In this document: positions 36,263-46,132 of the stretch, piece by piece | Layout: each line of letters begins with the position of its first letter | Position numbering within the stretch: the first letter of the stretch is position 1 | DNA from: Enterococcus larvae | GTDB taxonomy: Bacteria > Bacillota > Bacilli > Lactobacillales > Enterococcaceae | Assembly: GCF_017830045.1 (NCBI RefSeq) | Contig: NZ_JAEDXU010000002.1 | Span: 62,001-126,000, forward strand | DNA length: 64,000 bases | Direction of reading: 5' to 3' | Position numbers and translations under genes: made by a program | The notes under the pieces: model-generated | Databases searched by the model: none | Told to the model about the DNA's origin: nothing | The model's input: only the letters and a program-made list of their open reading frames with translations

Positions 36263-37144
36263 ATGGCAGATATTTCAGCAAAATTAGTAAAACAATTACG
36301 TGACATGACCGGTGTCGGCATGATGGACGCAAAAAGAGCGTTGGTAGAAGTAGAAGGCGATATGGACAAAGCTGTTGACTATCTACGTGAAAAAGGAATG
36401 GCAAAAGCTGGTAAGAAAAATGACCGTATTGCTGCTGAAGGCTTGGCAAACGTAGCGGTAGCTGGCAACTTTGCAGCAATTGTAGAAATCAACTCAGAAA
36501 CTGACTTCGTTTCTAAAAATGAAATGTTCCAAGACCTTGTTAAGAACATTGCAAAAGAAGTTGCAACAAACAAACCTGCTTCTATGGAAGAAGCAATGGC
36601 TCTTAAAACAGAAAAAGGTACGATCGAAACTGAATTGATCGAAGCTCAAACTGTTATCGGAGAAAGAATCAACTTCCGTCGTTTTGAATTAGTTGAAAAA
36701 GCTGACAACGCTGCTTTCGGTGCTTACTTGCACATGGGCGGACGTATTGCTGTATTAACTGTTCTTGATGGAACAACTGATGAAGACGCTGCGAAAGATG
36801 TTGCAATGCATATTGCTGCAATCAACCCTCGCTATGTTGATGAATCTCAAATCCCTCAAGAAGAATTAGAACATGAAAAATCAGTTCTTACTGAGCAAGC
36901 ATTGAACGAAGGCAAACCAGCAAACATCGTTGACAAAATGGTTGTCGGTCGTTTGAATAAATTCAAAGCTGAAATTTCTTTAGTGGATCAACCATTCGTT
37001 AAAGATCCGGATATGACAGTTGCGAAATTCGTTGCTTCTAAAGGCGGCACAGTGAAATATTTCGTACGCTTTGAAGTTGGAGAAGGAATCGAGAAACGTG
37101 AAGATAACTTTGCTGACGAAGTAATGAGTCAAATGAAAAAATAA
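36263..37144 (+). CDS. tsf: Elongation factor Ts
   Basis: A 293-residue nucleotide exchange factor for EF-Tu. The N-terminal UBA-like segment and [34 protein letters not shown], the core TDFVSKN motif and the C-terminal [24 protein letters not shown] are typical. Length is standard. Preceded by GAGGAGG; follows rpsB across a partial terminator. Confidence 0.97.
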   Translation: MADISAKLVKQLRDMTGVGMMDAKRALVEVEGDMDKAVDYLREKGMAKAGKKNDRIAAEGLANVAVAGNFAAIVEINSETDFVSKNEMFQDLVKNIAKEVATNKPASMEEAMALKTEKGTIETELIEAQTVIGERINFRRFELVEKADNAAFGAYLHMGGRIAVLTVLDGTTDEDAAKDVAMHIAAINPRYVDESQIPQEELEHEKSVLTEQALNEGKPANIVDKMVVGRLNKFKAEISLVDQPFVKDPDMTVAKFVASKGGTVKYFVRFEVGEGIEKREDNFADEVMSQMKK

Positions 37145-37221
37145 TTCAACTGAATCAACGGCTGATGCCGAAGCAGTTTCTTCTTAACTATTTGAAGTGA
37201 ATCGTTTCTGTGTCAGCTCCG

Positions 37222-37397
37222 TGAGGGTAGGACAACAATTGAAATGAAAATTGTCCTGCCCTCTAACTACGAGGAAACAGCGGCACAAAAGCTGCTCTTT
37301 TGAAATTAAGCCGAAATATACCGAAAACAAGGGAAACCATTTTCGTATATTCCGGCTTAATTCTCGGAGCAACCTGCTTTTGTACCGATCTCTTTTA
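37222..37397. repeat. Diverged inverted member of the 178-bp repeat family
   Basis: Read on the minus strand this element has the same order of parts as 6682-6859: AAAAGAG start, a long hairpin built on AATTAAGCCGGAATAT (minus) with its inverse, a GCTCxx-GCCGxTTT linker, then a GAGGGCAGGACAA/TTGTCCTACCCTC hairpin (plus 37223-37235 and about 37251-37263). Identity is low outside the core AAGCCGGAAT. It fills most of the 334-bp tsf-pyrH gap and may terminate tsf. Confidence 0.5.
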
Positions 37398-37442
37398 AGC
37401 AATGTCAAAGAATTACCTGAAAGAACAGTCATCTTATGATAA

Positions 37443-38201
<759 letters not shown>

Positions 38202-38202
38202 T

Positions 38203-38760
38203 ATGTCTAAAGCAACATTAGCAACTGCACAAGAAAAAATGGAAAAAGCAGAACAAAATCTACAGCGTGAGCTGGGACAAATCCGTGCCGGCAGAGCCAA
38301 TGCAAGCCTGCTTGATCGTATCACTGTAGAATATTACGGTGCACCTACACCAGTCAATCAATTGGCAAGTATCACGATTCCGGAAGCACGTATCTTAATG
38401 ATCACGCCTTTTGACAAAAATTCAATCGGAGATATCGAAAAAGCACTTCAATCAAGCGATATCGGTATCAGTCCAACCAATGATGGAAATGTTATTCGTT
38501 TGGTGATTCCACAGCTGACAGAAGAACGTCGTAGAGAATTAACGAAAGACGTAAAGAAAGAAGCTGAAAATGCAAAGGTTGCTGTGAGAAACATTCGTCG
38601 TGATGCGATGGATGATTTGAAGAAGCAGCAAAAAAATGGCGACATTACTGAAGATGATCTAAGAAATCTTGAAAAAGATGTCCAAAAAATCACTGATGAT
38701 AGTGTGAAAAACATTGATCAAATCACAGCAGATAAAGAAAAAGAATTATTAGACGTTTAA
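38203..38760 (+). CDS. frr: Ribosome recycling factor
   Basis: A 185-residue factor that, with EF-G, splits post-termination ribosomes. Recognised by [40 protein letters not shown] and the ending [15 protein letters not shown]-like helix. The ATG at 38203 starts one base after the pyrH stop with GGGGGAA upstream; earlier in-frame starts would run into pyrH and add non-family residues. Ends at a strong terminator. Confidence 0.96.
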   Translation: MSKATLATAQEKMEKAEQNLQRELGQIRAGRANASLLDRITVEYYGAPTPVNQLASITIPEARILMITPFDKNSIGDIEKALQSSDIGISPTNDGNVIRLVIPQLTEERRRELTKDVKKEAENAKVAVRNIRRDAMDDLKKQQKNGDITEDDLRNLEKDVQKITDDSVKNIDQITADKEKELLDV

Positions 38761-38796
38761 GTCTGGTTATCTGCGTATTATATTAAAAGAAACTAT

Positions 38797-38843
38797 ACTG
38801 ACTGAAATGGAGCCTATGTGCTGTGTTTCAGTCAGTTTTTTTA
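38797..38843 (+). terminator. Terminator after frr
   Basis: ACTGACTGAAA (38797-38807) pairs with TTTCAGTCAGT (38826-38836), then seven T residues. Confidence 0.85.
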
Positions 38844-39031
38844 AAAGTATCCATCATGTTTACATATTTATTTATTTCTTTTTGTCTGTTATAATTTTAT
38901 GCGAAGTTTTATTTTTGTTATTATTCTATCTTGTTTCTATGATAAAAGATAATTGATCAATGTATTGTTTTTATTTTTTCAGGACTTTATATTTTTCCGT
39001 TTCTTTTTGCCGGATTAATTGAGAAAAAGCA

Positions 39032-39060
39032 TTGTAAGTCGTCTTTGATTATGGAATAAT
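39032..39060 (+). promoter_or_regulatory. Promoter of the ABC-PASTA operon
   Basis: TTGTAA (39032-39037), 17-bp spacer ending in TGG, AATAAT (39055-39060). The rest of the 341-bp frr to ABC gap is AT-rich and holds only the frr terminator and possible alternative -10 elements near 38890. Confidence 0.55.
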
Positions 39061-39101
39061 GAAGGGTAAATGGAAAATATCTAATACAAGGAGATGAAAT
39101 T

Positions 39102-40586
39102 GTGAATTTTATAAAACGGGCTCTGTTGAGTGTAGCCAGAAAAAAAGGGAAATCAATTATTTTGTTTTCTGTTATTTTTATTTTAGGAAACGTCATTGCT
39201 GGGGCAATTGCTATTCAGCAGTCAACTCAAAATGTTGAAAAGAATGTTAAAAGCCAACTCGGCGGTATGGCTACTATAGAACTGGATTATGAAAATAATC
39301 AGGATAAATTCATGGAAGCAGATCTTGTTATTGAGAATCTTACAGAAGAGAAGATCAAAACAATCGGAGAATCTCCTTATGTTAAGTACTATGATTATAA
39401 CTCTGTTTCTTGGGCTGAAACAAAGAGCTTGAAAACAGCTTCGATGGACGAGGAAAATATGTACGGCAGCAGCGGCTTTAATTTGAAAGGCTCAAACTAC
39501 CCTAAAATCCTTGACGTTGAAGAAAAGAATATCAAGATTACGGATGGGACAGTCTTTACACAGGACGATATTGACAACGGAAAAAATGTTGCTTTGATTT
39601 CAACAGGGGTTGCTGAAGCAAATGGTTTATCAGTAGGGGATCAGATGATCATCGACCGCGTTGCCAATGACTATACCGAAAGCGGAGAAACAAAAGAATT
39701 GTTTAAAATGGATATCCCTGTAGAGATCATCGGGATATTTGAACCGGTAACGGTTGAGATGAAGGACAGCTCAGATGAAGACTCGAACAGTATGGCGATG
39801 GACCAGCAGCAGTATATGTCAATGGAGCAGATGAATACGATTTACTTACCGAATAAAGTCGTTATTGAAAATGACAAAGCATTCTCAGATAAATACATGG
39901 AAGAATCGCCAACCTATGCTGAATCAATGGCAGAGTCTGGTTTGGAAGAGGAAACCTATGAATATTATACACCTGTCTATGTATTGAACAGCGTGGATGA
40001 TGTTGAAGCCTTCAAAGAGGAAACGGAACCACTTCTTCCCCCATTGTACGCAGTGAAGGCATCAACAGATCAATATGACCAAATTGGCGGAAGCATGAAC
40101 AGCCTTTCTAAAATTTCAGGCTATGTTGTTACGATTGCTGTAGCAGCTGCGTTGTTGATTATTTCTCTGGTTGTTCTATTGTTCATGCGTGATCGTAAAC
40201 ACGAGCTGGGAATTTATCTGTCTTTAGGTGATAAGAGAGGCCACGTAATGGGACAAATCATCATTGAGATGGTATTGATCAGCGGAATTGCATTGGTTCT
40301 ATCATTGATCAGCGGGAACTTCCTTGGAAAAATTGTTTCCGATTCGCTGTTGAATAGTGATATTTTGACTACAGCAAATGATTCAATGGATATGATGTAT
40401 TATGCAGGATCATCTCTAGGTGTTTCTGATTTGACGACTGCGGATATCATGAATTCTTATAAAGTCGAATTCTCTTTAGGATATGTTGTGACTTATTTAG
40501 TGGTAGGCTTGGCAACAACACTGCTTTCTGCTATTGTACCGCTTCTGTATATTGTTCGACTGAATCCGAAAAAAATCATGATGTAG
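39102..40586 (+). CDS. MacB/FtsX-type ABC transporter permease
   Basis: A 494-residue permease starting at GTG with AAGGAG upstream. TM1 is at about residues 18-40, followed by a large extracellular domain (about 45-340, acidic and Met/Ser-rich near 225-245), then three TM segments in an FtsX domain (about 345-370, 395-420, 462-485). This is the type VII (mechanotransmission) topology, which couples ATP hydrolysis to an extracellular event rather than moving a substrate across the membrane. Co-transcribed with an ATPase and a PASTA-like protein. Confidence 0.85.
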   Translation: MNFIKRALLSVARKKGKSIILFSVIFILGNVIAGAIAIQQSTQNVEKNVKSQLGGMATIELDYENNQDKFMEADLVIENLTEEKIKTIGESPYVKYYDYNSVSWAETKSLKTASMDEENMYGSSGFNLKGSNYPKILDVEEKNIKITDGTVFTQDDIDNGKNVALISTGVAEANGLSVGDQMIIDRVANDYTESGETKELFKMDIPVEIIGIFEPVTVEMKDSSDEDSNSMAMDQQQYMSMEQMNTIYLPNKVVIENDKAFSDKYMEESPTYAESMAESGLEEETYEYYTPVYVLNSVDDVEAFKEETEPLLPPLYAVKASTDQYDQIGGSMNSLSKISGYVVTIAVAAALLIISLVVLLFMRDRKHELGIYLSLGDKRGHVMGQIIIEMVLISGIALVLSLISGNFLGKIVSDSLLNSDILTTANDSMDMMYYAGSSLGVSDLTTADIMNSYKVEFSLGYVVTYLVVGLATTLLSAIVPLLYIVRLNPKKIMM

Positions 40587-40598
40587 GAGGGGAAAATA

Positions 40599-41273
40599 AT
40601 GGCGATACTTGAAACCAAAAAACTGAACTATTATTATCAGGACGGTGATCAGCGCCGTTTCATTCTAAAAGATACAAATGTTGCCTTTGAACAAGGTAAA
40701 TTTTATACGATCCTAGGTCAATCAGGGTCTGGGAAAACAACCTTTCTGTCGTTGATCAGTGCGTTAGATACGCCGCAATCAGGACAGGTACTTTTCAAAA
40801 AGAAAGACATCAAGACAATGGGCTATGATAAATTTCGAAGAGACGCAATCAGCATTATCTTCCAAAGCTACAATCTGGTTCCTTATCTGACTGCTGTAGA
40901 AAATGTTCTTGTAGCAATGTCCATCACAGATAACGAGCTTCCTGATAATCAAAAAGAGGTTGCTTACAACTTATTGGATTATATCGGTATCACTAAAGCG
41001 AAAGCAGATCGTCTTGTTAACCAGCTTTCAGGTGGAGAACAGCAGCGTGTGGCAATTGCTCGAGCGCTTTCTACAAACGTTGATATCATTTTAGCGGATG
41101 AGCCGACAGGGAATCTGGATGAAGAGATGGAAAAGGAAATTGTTGCGATTTTCAGAAAACTGGCAAAAGAGCATAACAAGTGTGTAATTGTTGTTACCCA
41201 CTCGAATGATATTGCAAAAGAATCGGATGAAACATATTATTTGAAAAAAGGTGTGTTGAAGCGATATGAGTGA
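40599..41273 (+). CDS. ABC transporter ATP-binding protein (MacB/LolD type)
   Basis: A 224-residue ATPase: Walker [11 protein letters not shown]-loop [10 protein letters not shown], signature LSGGEQQRV, Walker [12 protein letters not shown] and H-loop VTHS. The DEPTGNLD and YNLVP wording is typical of partners of FtsX-like permeases. Starts 12 bp after the permease with AGGAGG upstream and overlaps the next gene by 8 bp. Confidence 0.92.
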   Translation: MAILETKKLNYYYQDGDQRRFILKDTNVAFEQGKFYTILGQSGSGKTTFLSLISALDTPQSGQVLFKKKDIKTMGYDKFRRDAISIIFQSYNLVPYLTAVENVLVAMSITDNELPDNQKEVAYNLLDYIGITKAKADRLVNQLSGGEQQRVAIARALSTNVDIILADEPTGNLDEEMEKEIVAIFRKLAKEHNKCVIVVTHSNDIAKESDETYYLKKGVLKRYE

Positions 41274-42927
41274 TTTTTTATCTAACTTCCAAGGCGGGAA
41301 TTATGAGAAGACTCGTCAGGATAAGCTTTATGAGAAAAATAAAGAAAAGCAAAAAACAGATGCGTCTGCTGAAAAGAAGCGAATACCTCATGAGGAACAA
41401 CCTGTGATGGAAAATGATTTCAACCAGAGTGAGTCATCGTCTGCTGCCAGCGACAGCACGGCATCTGACAAATATGCAGACCTGTCTGTTGAGGAATTGC
41501 TTAGAATCAAGAAGCAGGAGCGAAAGGATCGTCAAGCGCGAAAAGAAGCTATTGATCGTGGAGAAGAACTGGAAAAACCATCAACTCCTGCAGCGCAGAG
41601 TAATCAATCGTCACAGAGAACGCCAGCTAAGCCGACTCCATCAAGGCAGCAGCATAAAGCGGTACAGCCGAGGCCGGAGCCACAGCCTGTAAGACCGGCA
41701 ACTACGGTGCCGGGAGAAGAGCTGACGGAAATCGATCCTAGCTATCGTCGAAAGAAAATAATCAAGTATGTCGTACTGGCAATTATTGCACTTGTTGTCG
41801 CAGCAGCTGGTTATTTTGCTTATTATCAGTTTACCCATGTAGAGGTGCCGGATTTTACCGGAGAAGAGCTTTCAGAAGCACGTGCATGGTCCACTGAAAA
41901 TGATGTGCCGTTGAAGGTGGAACAGGTTTACGATTTTGAGAAGGATGCAAATCAAATCATTTCTCAAAGCACAGCCAATAAAAAAATCAAAAAAGGGACT
42001 GAGCTGAAAATTTCTGCCAGCTTGGGACCAGATCCGGAAGAGGCAGTTCCACTGCCTGACTTCAATACGATGGCACTTGCCGCAGTCAGAGAATGGATTG
42101 TTGATAATAAGGCAGATAATTTGAGTGTTATTGAAGAAAATAATGATACAAAGGCAGCTGGAGAATTCATCAAGCTTGAGATGGTTTCAAAAGATGTTAC
42201 TTCTGAAACCTACAAACGAAAAGACAAAGCTAAAGTCTATTATTCAAAAGGAACCGAGGTTTTGGAGAAAACGATTGATGTGCCTGAGTTTGTTGGAAAG
42301 ACAAAAGAAGAAGTAGAAGAATGGACTAAGAAAAATGAGCTGACAGTCGAGGTGGCTGAAAGCAACTCAGATACAGTAGACTCTGGAAAAGTGATTTCTC
42401 AAGGGATTGGTAAAGGAACGAAAGTAGCTAAGAAAGATAAATTCCCAATCGTTGTCTCTGTAGGGAAAGCGTACATTGTTCCTGACTATTCTCAAGTGAA
42501 AATGGAAGAAGCGGAAAGAAACGCAGATAATTTATCCATAAAACAGGAATATAGTGACACGATTCCTTATGGAGGATTTATCGGTCAGTCAGTAATACCG
42601 GGGCAAAGCTATAAAGAAGCCGACAGACCAGTTGTTGAGGTAGCCTATTCAATCGGCAAACCATTTATGAGAGATTTGAGAAACAATACACTTGAAGGAG
42701 AAATCCAAAAAATCTTCTACGAAGAGTACCAGTCAAAGGGTGCTGCCATCACTTATCAAGTTTACTATGTTGATTCGGCAGTCACCAAGGGAACCGTGGT
42801 TGATATGAGTCAGTACAATGAGTTTGTTGGGATAAATGCTGTGATTCGGTTAGGTGTCAGTAGAGGAAACGTGCAAAATCAGGATGCATCTGATGATGCG
42901 TCTCAAAACAATGGCTCTGAAGGTTAA
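41266..42927 (+). CDS. Membrane-anchored PASTA-repeat protein without a kinase domain
   Basis: A 553-residue protein. Residues 1-165 form a charged, low-complexity cytoplasmic region (Gln/Pro/Ser-rich near 105-150). One TM is at about 166-190. Four extracellular PASTA-like repeats follow (about 195-256, 262-330, 338-403, 405-470), each starting with a VPDF/VPEF/VPDY-type strand and ending in a xSxG segment, then a C-terminal domain. PASTA domains normally sit on Stk kinases or PBPs and bind muropeptides. Here the gene overlaps the ABC ATPase (stop and ATG interleaved), suggesting it is part of that complex. Confidence 0.85.
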   Translation: MSDFLSNFQGGNYEKTRQDKLYEKNKEKQKTDASAEKKRIPHEEQPVMENDFNQSESSSAASDSTASDKYADLSVEELLRIKKQERKDRQARKEAIDRGEELEKPSTPAAQSNQSSQRTPAKPTPSRQQHKAVQPRPEPQPVRPATTVPGEELTEIDPSYRRKKIIKYVVLAIIALVVAAAGYFAYYQFTHVEVPDFTGEELSEARAWSTENDVPLKVEQVYDFEKDANQIISQSTANKKIKKGTELKISASLGPDPEEAVPLPDFNTMALAAVREWIVDNKADNLSVIEENNDTKAAGEFIKLEMVSKDVTSETYKRKDKAKVYYSKGTEVLEKTIDVPEFVGKTKEEVEEWTKKNELTVEVAESNSDTVDSGKVISQGIGKGTKVAKKDKFPIVVSVGKAYIVPDYSQVKMEEAERNADNLSIKQEYSDTIPYGGFIGQSVIPGQSYKEADRPVVEVAYSIGKPFMRDLRNNTLEGEIQKIFYEEYQSKGAAITYQVYYVDSAVTKGTVVDMSQYNEFVGINAVIRLGVSRGNVQNQDASDDASQNNGSEG

Positions 42928-43002
42928 GAGGTAATTGTTGCATGAGCTGACCTGATCGTGATGACTGAAAAAGCTTTTCAGGATGTTTGATCAGCAGTAG
43001 AT

Positions 43003-43110
43003 AAAAGGAGCAGTTGGAGTTTCAGCTATGGAGGAGTGAATGATATCAGGGGATTACTTCTGATTGTTTCAATTCTCTTCTATGGTGGGATTCAACCGCT
43101 CCTTTTCATT
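43003..43110 (+). terminator. Long-armed terminator after the PASTA gene
   Basis: AAAAGGAGC (43003-43011) pairs with GCTCCTTTT (43098-43106), enclosing about 86 nt. A small palindrome, CTGAAAAAGCTTTTCAG, lies upstream at about 42965-42981. The 386-bp gap to uppS otherwise holds the uppS promoter. Confidence 0.6.
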
Positions 43111-43162
43111 TTCTTAACAATTAAGAAAATTTTGCTCTTTGCATAGGTTTTTCTGAAAGTTA

Positions 43163-43172
43163 TTGCTATAAT
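43163..43172 (+). promoter_or_regulatory. Extended -10 promoter of uppS
   Basis: TTGCTATAAT gives a TGn extension plus TATAAT (43167-43172). No strong -35 is visible. The leader to the uppS start is about 135 nt. Confidence 0.55.
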
Positions 43173-43313
43173 AGTTGAGATATGTAAATCTTGTTGAAGA
43201 AATGGTTTCATAATTATTATTCCTTTATTTATACTAAGGGCAAGAGTCGCTTATCGTGCAATAATCGTTTCAACAAGATTTATACAGATTCTAAAATTGG
43301 AGGGAAAAATAAC

Positions 43314-44117
43314 ATGTTTCGTTTTTTTCCGCAGAAGGACAAATATATACAAGAAGAGTATGAATATACTTTTGATAAAGAGGGGAAAATCCCCAAACAC
43401 ATAGCCATTATCATGGATGGCAATGGCCGTTGGGCTCAGAATAGAAGACTTCCGCGGATCGCAGGTCACAAGGAAGGGATGAACACAGTAAAGAAAATAA
43501 CCAAGCATGCCAGTCATTTAGGTGTGAAGGTTCTAACTCTGTATGCTTTTTCAACTGAAAATTGGAAGCGCCCCTCAGAAGAGGTTAATTTCCTGATGCA
43601 GCTGCCGGTAGATTTCTTTGATACCTTTGTACCGGAACTGATCAAAGAAAATGTGCGTGTGGAAGTGATGGGCTACAAAGAATTTTTGCCTGCCCATACA
43701 CAGGATGCCGTAGCACGAGCAATTGAGCAAACCAAAGACAACACAGGTATGGTGCTTAATTTTGCGTTAAACTATGGTTCAAGAGCTGAAATCGTAACAG
43801 CAATCCAGCAGATCGCCAAAGAGGTTGAGGATGGCAATTTGGCTCCTCAGGCAATTGATGAGACAACCGTCTCCAATCATTTGATGACAGCTTTTCTTAA
43901 AGAAGACCTCCGTGATCCGGAGCTGATGATTCGCACAAGTGGAGAAGAGCGTATCAGTAACTTCTTACTTTGGCAGATTGCCTATAGTGAGTTTTTCTTT
44001 ACAGATGCATTGTGGCCTGATTTTGACGGAGCATTGCTGGAAGCGGCAATTGCCTCCTTCCAAAATAGAAACCGCAGATTTGGCGGCTTGAAAGAGAACA
44101 AGGAGGAGAACACATGA
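43314..44117 (+). CDS. uppS: Undecaprenyl diphosphate synthase
   Basis: A 267-residue cis-prenyltransferase making the C55 carrier lipid for peptidoglycan. The catalytic Asp35 is in IIMDGNGRWAQNR, with RIAGHKEG, YAFSTENWKRP, and RTSGEERISNFLLWQIAYSEFFF near the C-terminus. The ATG at 43314 has GGAGGG about 10 nt upstream and fits the family length; upstream in-frame starts (from 43191) would add unrelated residues. Overlaps cdsA by ATGA. Confidence 0.95.
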   Translation: MFRFFPQKDKYIQEEYEYTFDKEGKIPKHIAIIMDGNGRWAQNRRLPRIAGHKEGMNTVKKITKHASHLGVKVLTLYAFSTENWKRPSEEVNFLMQLPVDFFDTFVPELIKENVRVEVMGYKEFLPAHTQDAVARAIEQTKDNTGMVLNFALNYGSRAEIVTAIQQIAKEVEDGNLAPQAIDETTVSNHLMTAFLKEDLRDPELMIRTSGEERISNFLLWQIAYSEFFFTDALWPDFDGALLEAAIASFQNRNRRFGGLKENKEENT

Positions 44118-44914
44118 GACAACGTGTGATTACAGCAGTCGTTGCATTGGCTCTGTTTATTCCAATCATCGTCTACGGAGGAATAGCAGTCGAGCTGACA
44201 GCAGCTGCTTTAGCTGTCGTAGGCGTCTATGAACTATTTAGAATGAAAGGTCTTGAGGTACTGAGCTTTGAAGGTATTGTTGCTTCAATTGCGGCAGTGG
44301 TACTGATTTTACCGAAAGAGCGTTGGTTTTTCTTTTTACCGGAGAAAACAGATAATTTTATGCTGTTCTATTTTATGGTCATGATTTTATTAGGTGCACT
44401 TGTTGCATCAAAGAATACGTATAGCATTTCTCAGGCAGGATTTCCTGTTATTACCGCGTTATATGTCGGTGTTGGATTTCAAAACTTTGTAGCTGCCAGA
44501 AGTTCAGGCTTAGTGGTGCTGCTTTATGCTCTGTTTGTCGTATGGGCAACAGATATCGGTGCATATATGGTTGGTAGAAAATATGGAAAAAGAAAGCTGT
44601 TTCCAGCTGTTTCTCCCAACAAAACAATTGAAGGGTCAATAGGCGGTATTTTGTCTGCGGTAGTAGTTGCAGTTCTTTACATCGCGTTTGTTCCCGGTAA
44701 AGAAGTTTTTGTCTATGATTTGCCAGTCATGATTGTGTTGACGATCATTTTTTCAATTGTTGGACAGTTCGGTGATCTAGTCGAATCTTCCATCAAAAGA
44801 TATTACGATGTCAAAGATTCTGGAAAAATCCTTCCAGGGCATGGCGGGATTTTGGACCGCTTTGACAGCTTACTGTTTGTCTTTCCAATCATGCATTTGC
44901 TTGGACTGTTTTAA
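44114..44914 (+). CDS. cdsA: Phosphatidate cytidylyltransferase
   Basis: A 266-residue integral membrane enzyme forming CDP-diacylglycerol, precursor of phosphatidylglycerol and cardiolipin. Seven or so TM segments; the family signature SIVGQFGDLVESSIKRYYDVKDSGKILPGHGGILDRFDS is at about 213-252. Coupled to uppS by ATGA overlap. A hairpin follows between it and dxr. Confidence 0.95.
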   Translation: MRQRVITAVVALALFIPIIVYGGIAVELTAAALAVVGVYELFRMKGLEVLSFEGIVASIAAVVLILPKERWFFFLPEKTDNFMLFYFMVMILLGALVASKNTYSISQAGFPVITALYVGVGFQNFVAARSSGLVVLLYALFVVWATDIGAYMVGRKYGKRKLFPAVSPNKTIEGSIGGILSAVVVAVLYIAFVPGKEVFVYDLPVMIVLTIIFSIVGQFGDLVESSIKRYYDVKDSGKILPGHGGILDRFDSLLFVFPIMHLLGLF

Positions 44915-44935
44915 AATCAAGGAAGGGAAGGTGCG

Positions 44936-44965
44936 AAAACTCTGACCGTTCAGAGTTTTTCTTTA
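44936..44965 (+). terminator. Terminator-like hairpin between cdsA and dxr, lying between the dxr ribosome site and its ATG
   Basis: AAAACTCTG (44936-44944) pairs perfectly with CAGAGTTTT (44951-44959), loop 6 nt, followed by T-rich TCTTTATAT and then the dxr ATG at 44969. The only Shine-Dalgarno-like run, GGAAGGGAAGG, is at 44921-44931, before the hairpin. Confidence 0.7.
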
Positions 44966-44968
44966 TAT

Positions 44969-46132
44969 ATGAAGAAAATAGCGTTATTAGGAGCAACAGG
45001 TTCTATAGGAACCAGCACAGTTGATGTGGTCAGAGCATATCCGGACCGCTTTCAAATCGTGTCTTTGACATTTCACTCTAATGTGGCAAAAGGAAAACAA
45101 TTGATTGATGCATTATCACCTGCATATGTTGGTGTTGGTTCAGAAGCAATCAAAGAAGAGTTGGAATCACTTTACCCGACAGTTCGCTTTGGTGTAGGTG
45201 AGAAGGGGATGATCGAAGCTGCTGAGCTCGCTGAAATCGATGTTGTGTTGACAGCAGTGACAGGGAGTATTGGTCTTCATCCAACATTGGCAGCGATTGA
45301 GGCAGGTAAGGATATTGCACTAGCCAATAAAGAGACTTTAGTGATGGCAGGTGAATGGGTCATGGAGGCTGCCAAAAGGAATAATGTCTCTATTTTGCCT
45401 GTAGATAGTGAGCATTCAGCGATTTTTCAGTGTTTGGAAGGACAACAATCAGCAGATAATGTCAAGGAACTGGTTATTACAGCTTCCGGAGGCAGCTTTA
45501 GAGAGTTATCCAGAGAAGATTTGAAGGCTGTGACATTGGAACAGGCATTGGCTCATCCAAACTGGTCAATGGGAGAAAAAATTACAATTGATTCTTCAAC
45601 AATGGTCAATAAAGGACTTGAGGTCATTGAGGCTCATTGGTTATTTAATATGAATTATGATAAAATAAAAGTTGTTTTACACAAAGAAAGTATTGTTCAT
45701 TCCATGGTTGTCTTTCAAGATGGTGCATATTTGGCTCAATTGGGTCCAAGTGATATGAGAGAACCTATTCAATATGCGTTGACTTATCCATATAGACTGC
45801 CTATAAAGAATGAAAAGGCCTTTGATCTGACAAAAATCAGTCAGCTCAATTTTGCTGAAATGGATATGACACGTTTCCCTATGCTGGCACTCGCATTTAC
45901 TGTAGGGAAAATGGGCGGTGCTTATCCGACTGTTTTCAATGCAGCCAATGAAGTTGCTGTTGCAGCGTTCATTGCAGGGAAGATTTCATACCTGCAAATC
46001 GAAGAACTGATCACAAAAGCTGTAGAAAATCATAAAGAGCAGCAGCCTGTTACATTGGAAGATGTGATTGCTGTTGATAAAGATATTCGTAAAACTGTAG
46101 AAAGATGGATAAAGGAAGAAGGAAATTTATGA
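44969..46132 (+). CDS. dxr: 1-deoxy-D-xylulose 5-phosphate reductoisomerase
   Basis: A 387-residue NADPH enzyme, second step of the MEP isoprenoid pathway. Visible motifs: LLGATGSIGTST (NADPH), ALANKETLV, metal residues Asp146 and Glu148 in PVDSEHSAIFQ, HPNWSMGEKITIDSSTMVNKGLEVIEAHWLF, HKESIVHSMV and FNAANEVAV. All key residues are intact and the length is full. The start is fixed by the N-terminal Rossmann motif, though no ribosome site lies at normal spacing. Its stop overlaps the rseP ATG. The other MEP genes are not in the window. Confidence 0.93.
   Translation: MKKIALLGATGSIGTSTVDVVRAYPDRFQIVSLTFHSNVAKGKQLIDALSPAYVGVGSEAIKEELESLYPTVRFGVGEKGMIEAAELAEIDVVLTAVTGSIGLHPTLAAIEAGKDIALANKETLVMAGEWVMEAAKRNNVSILPVDSEHSAIFQCLEGQQSADNVKELVITASGGSFRELSREDLKAVTLEQALAHPNWSMGEKITIDSSTMVNKGLEVIEAHWLFNMNYDKIKVVLHKESIVHSMVVFQDGAYLAQLGPSDMREPIQYALTYPYRLPIKNEKAFDLTKISQLNFAEMDMTRFPMLALAFTVGKMGGAYPTVFNAANEVAVAAFIAGKISYLQIEELITKAVENHKEQQPVTLEDVIAVDKDIRKTVERWIKEEGNL

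Noticed and set aside
43003-43106. Possible fourth member of the structured repeat family
   Set aside because: It is a long-armed hairpin but shares neither the AAGCCGGAAT core nor the order of parts with the 178-bp repeat.
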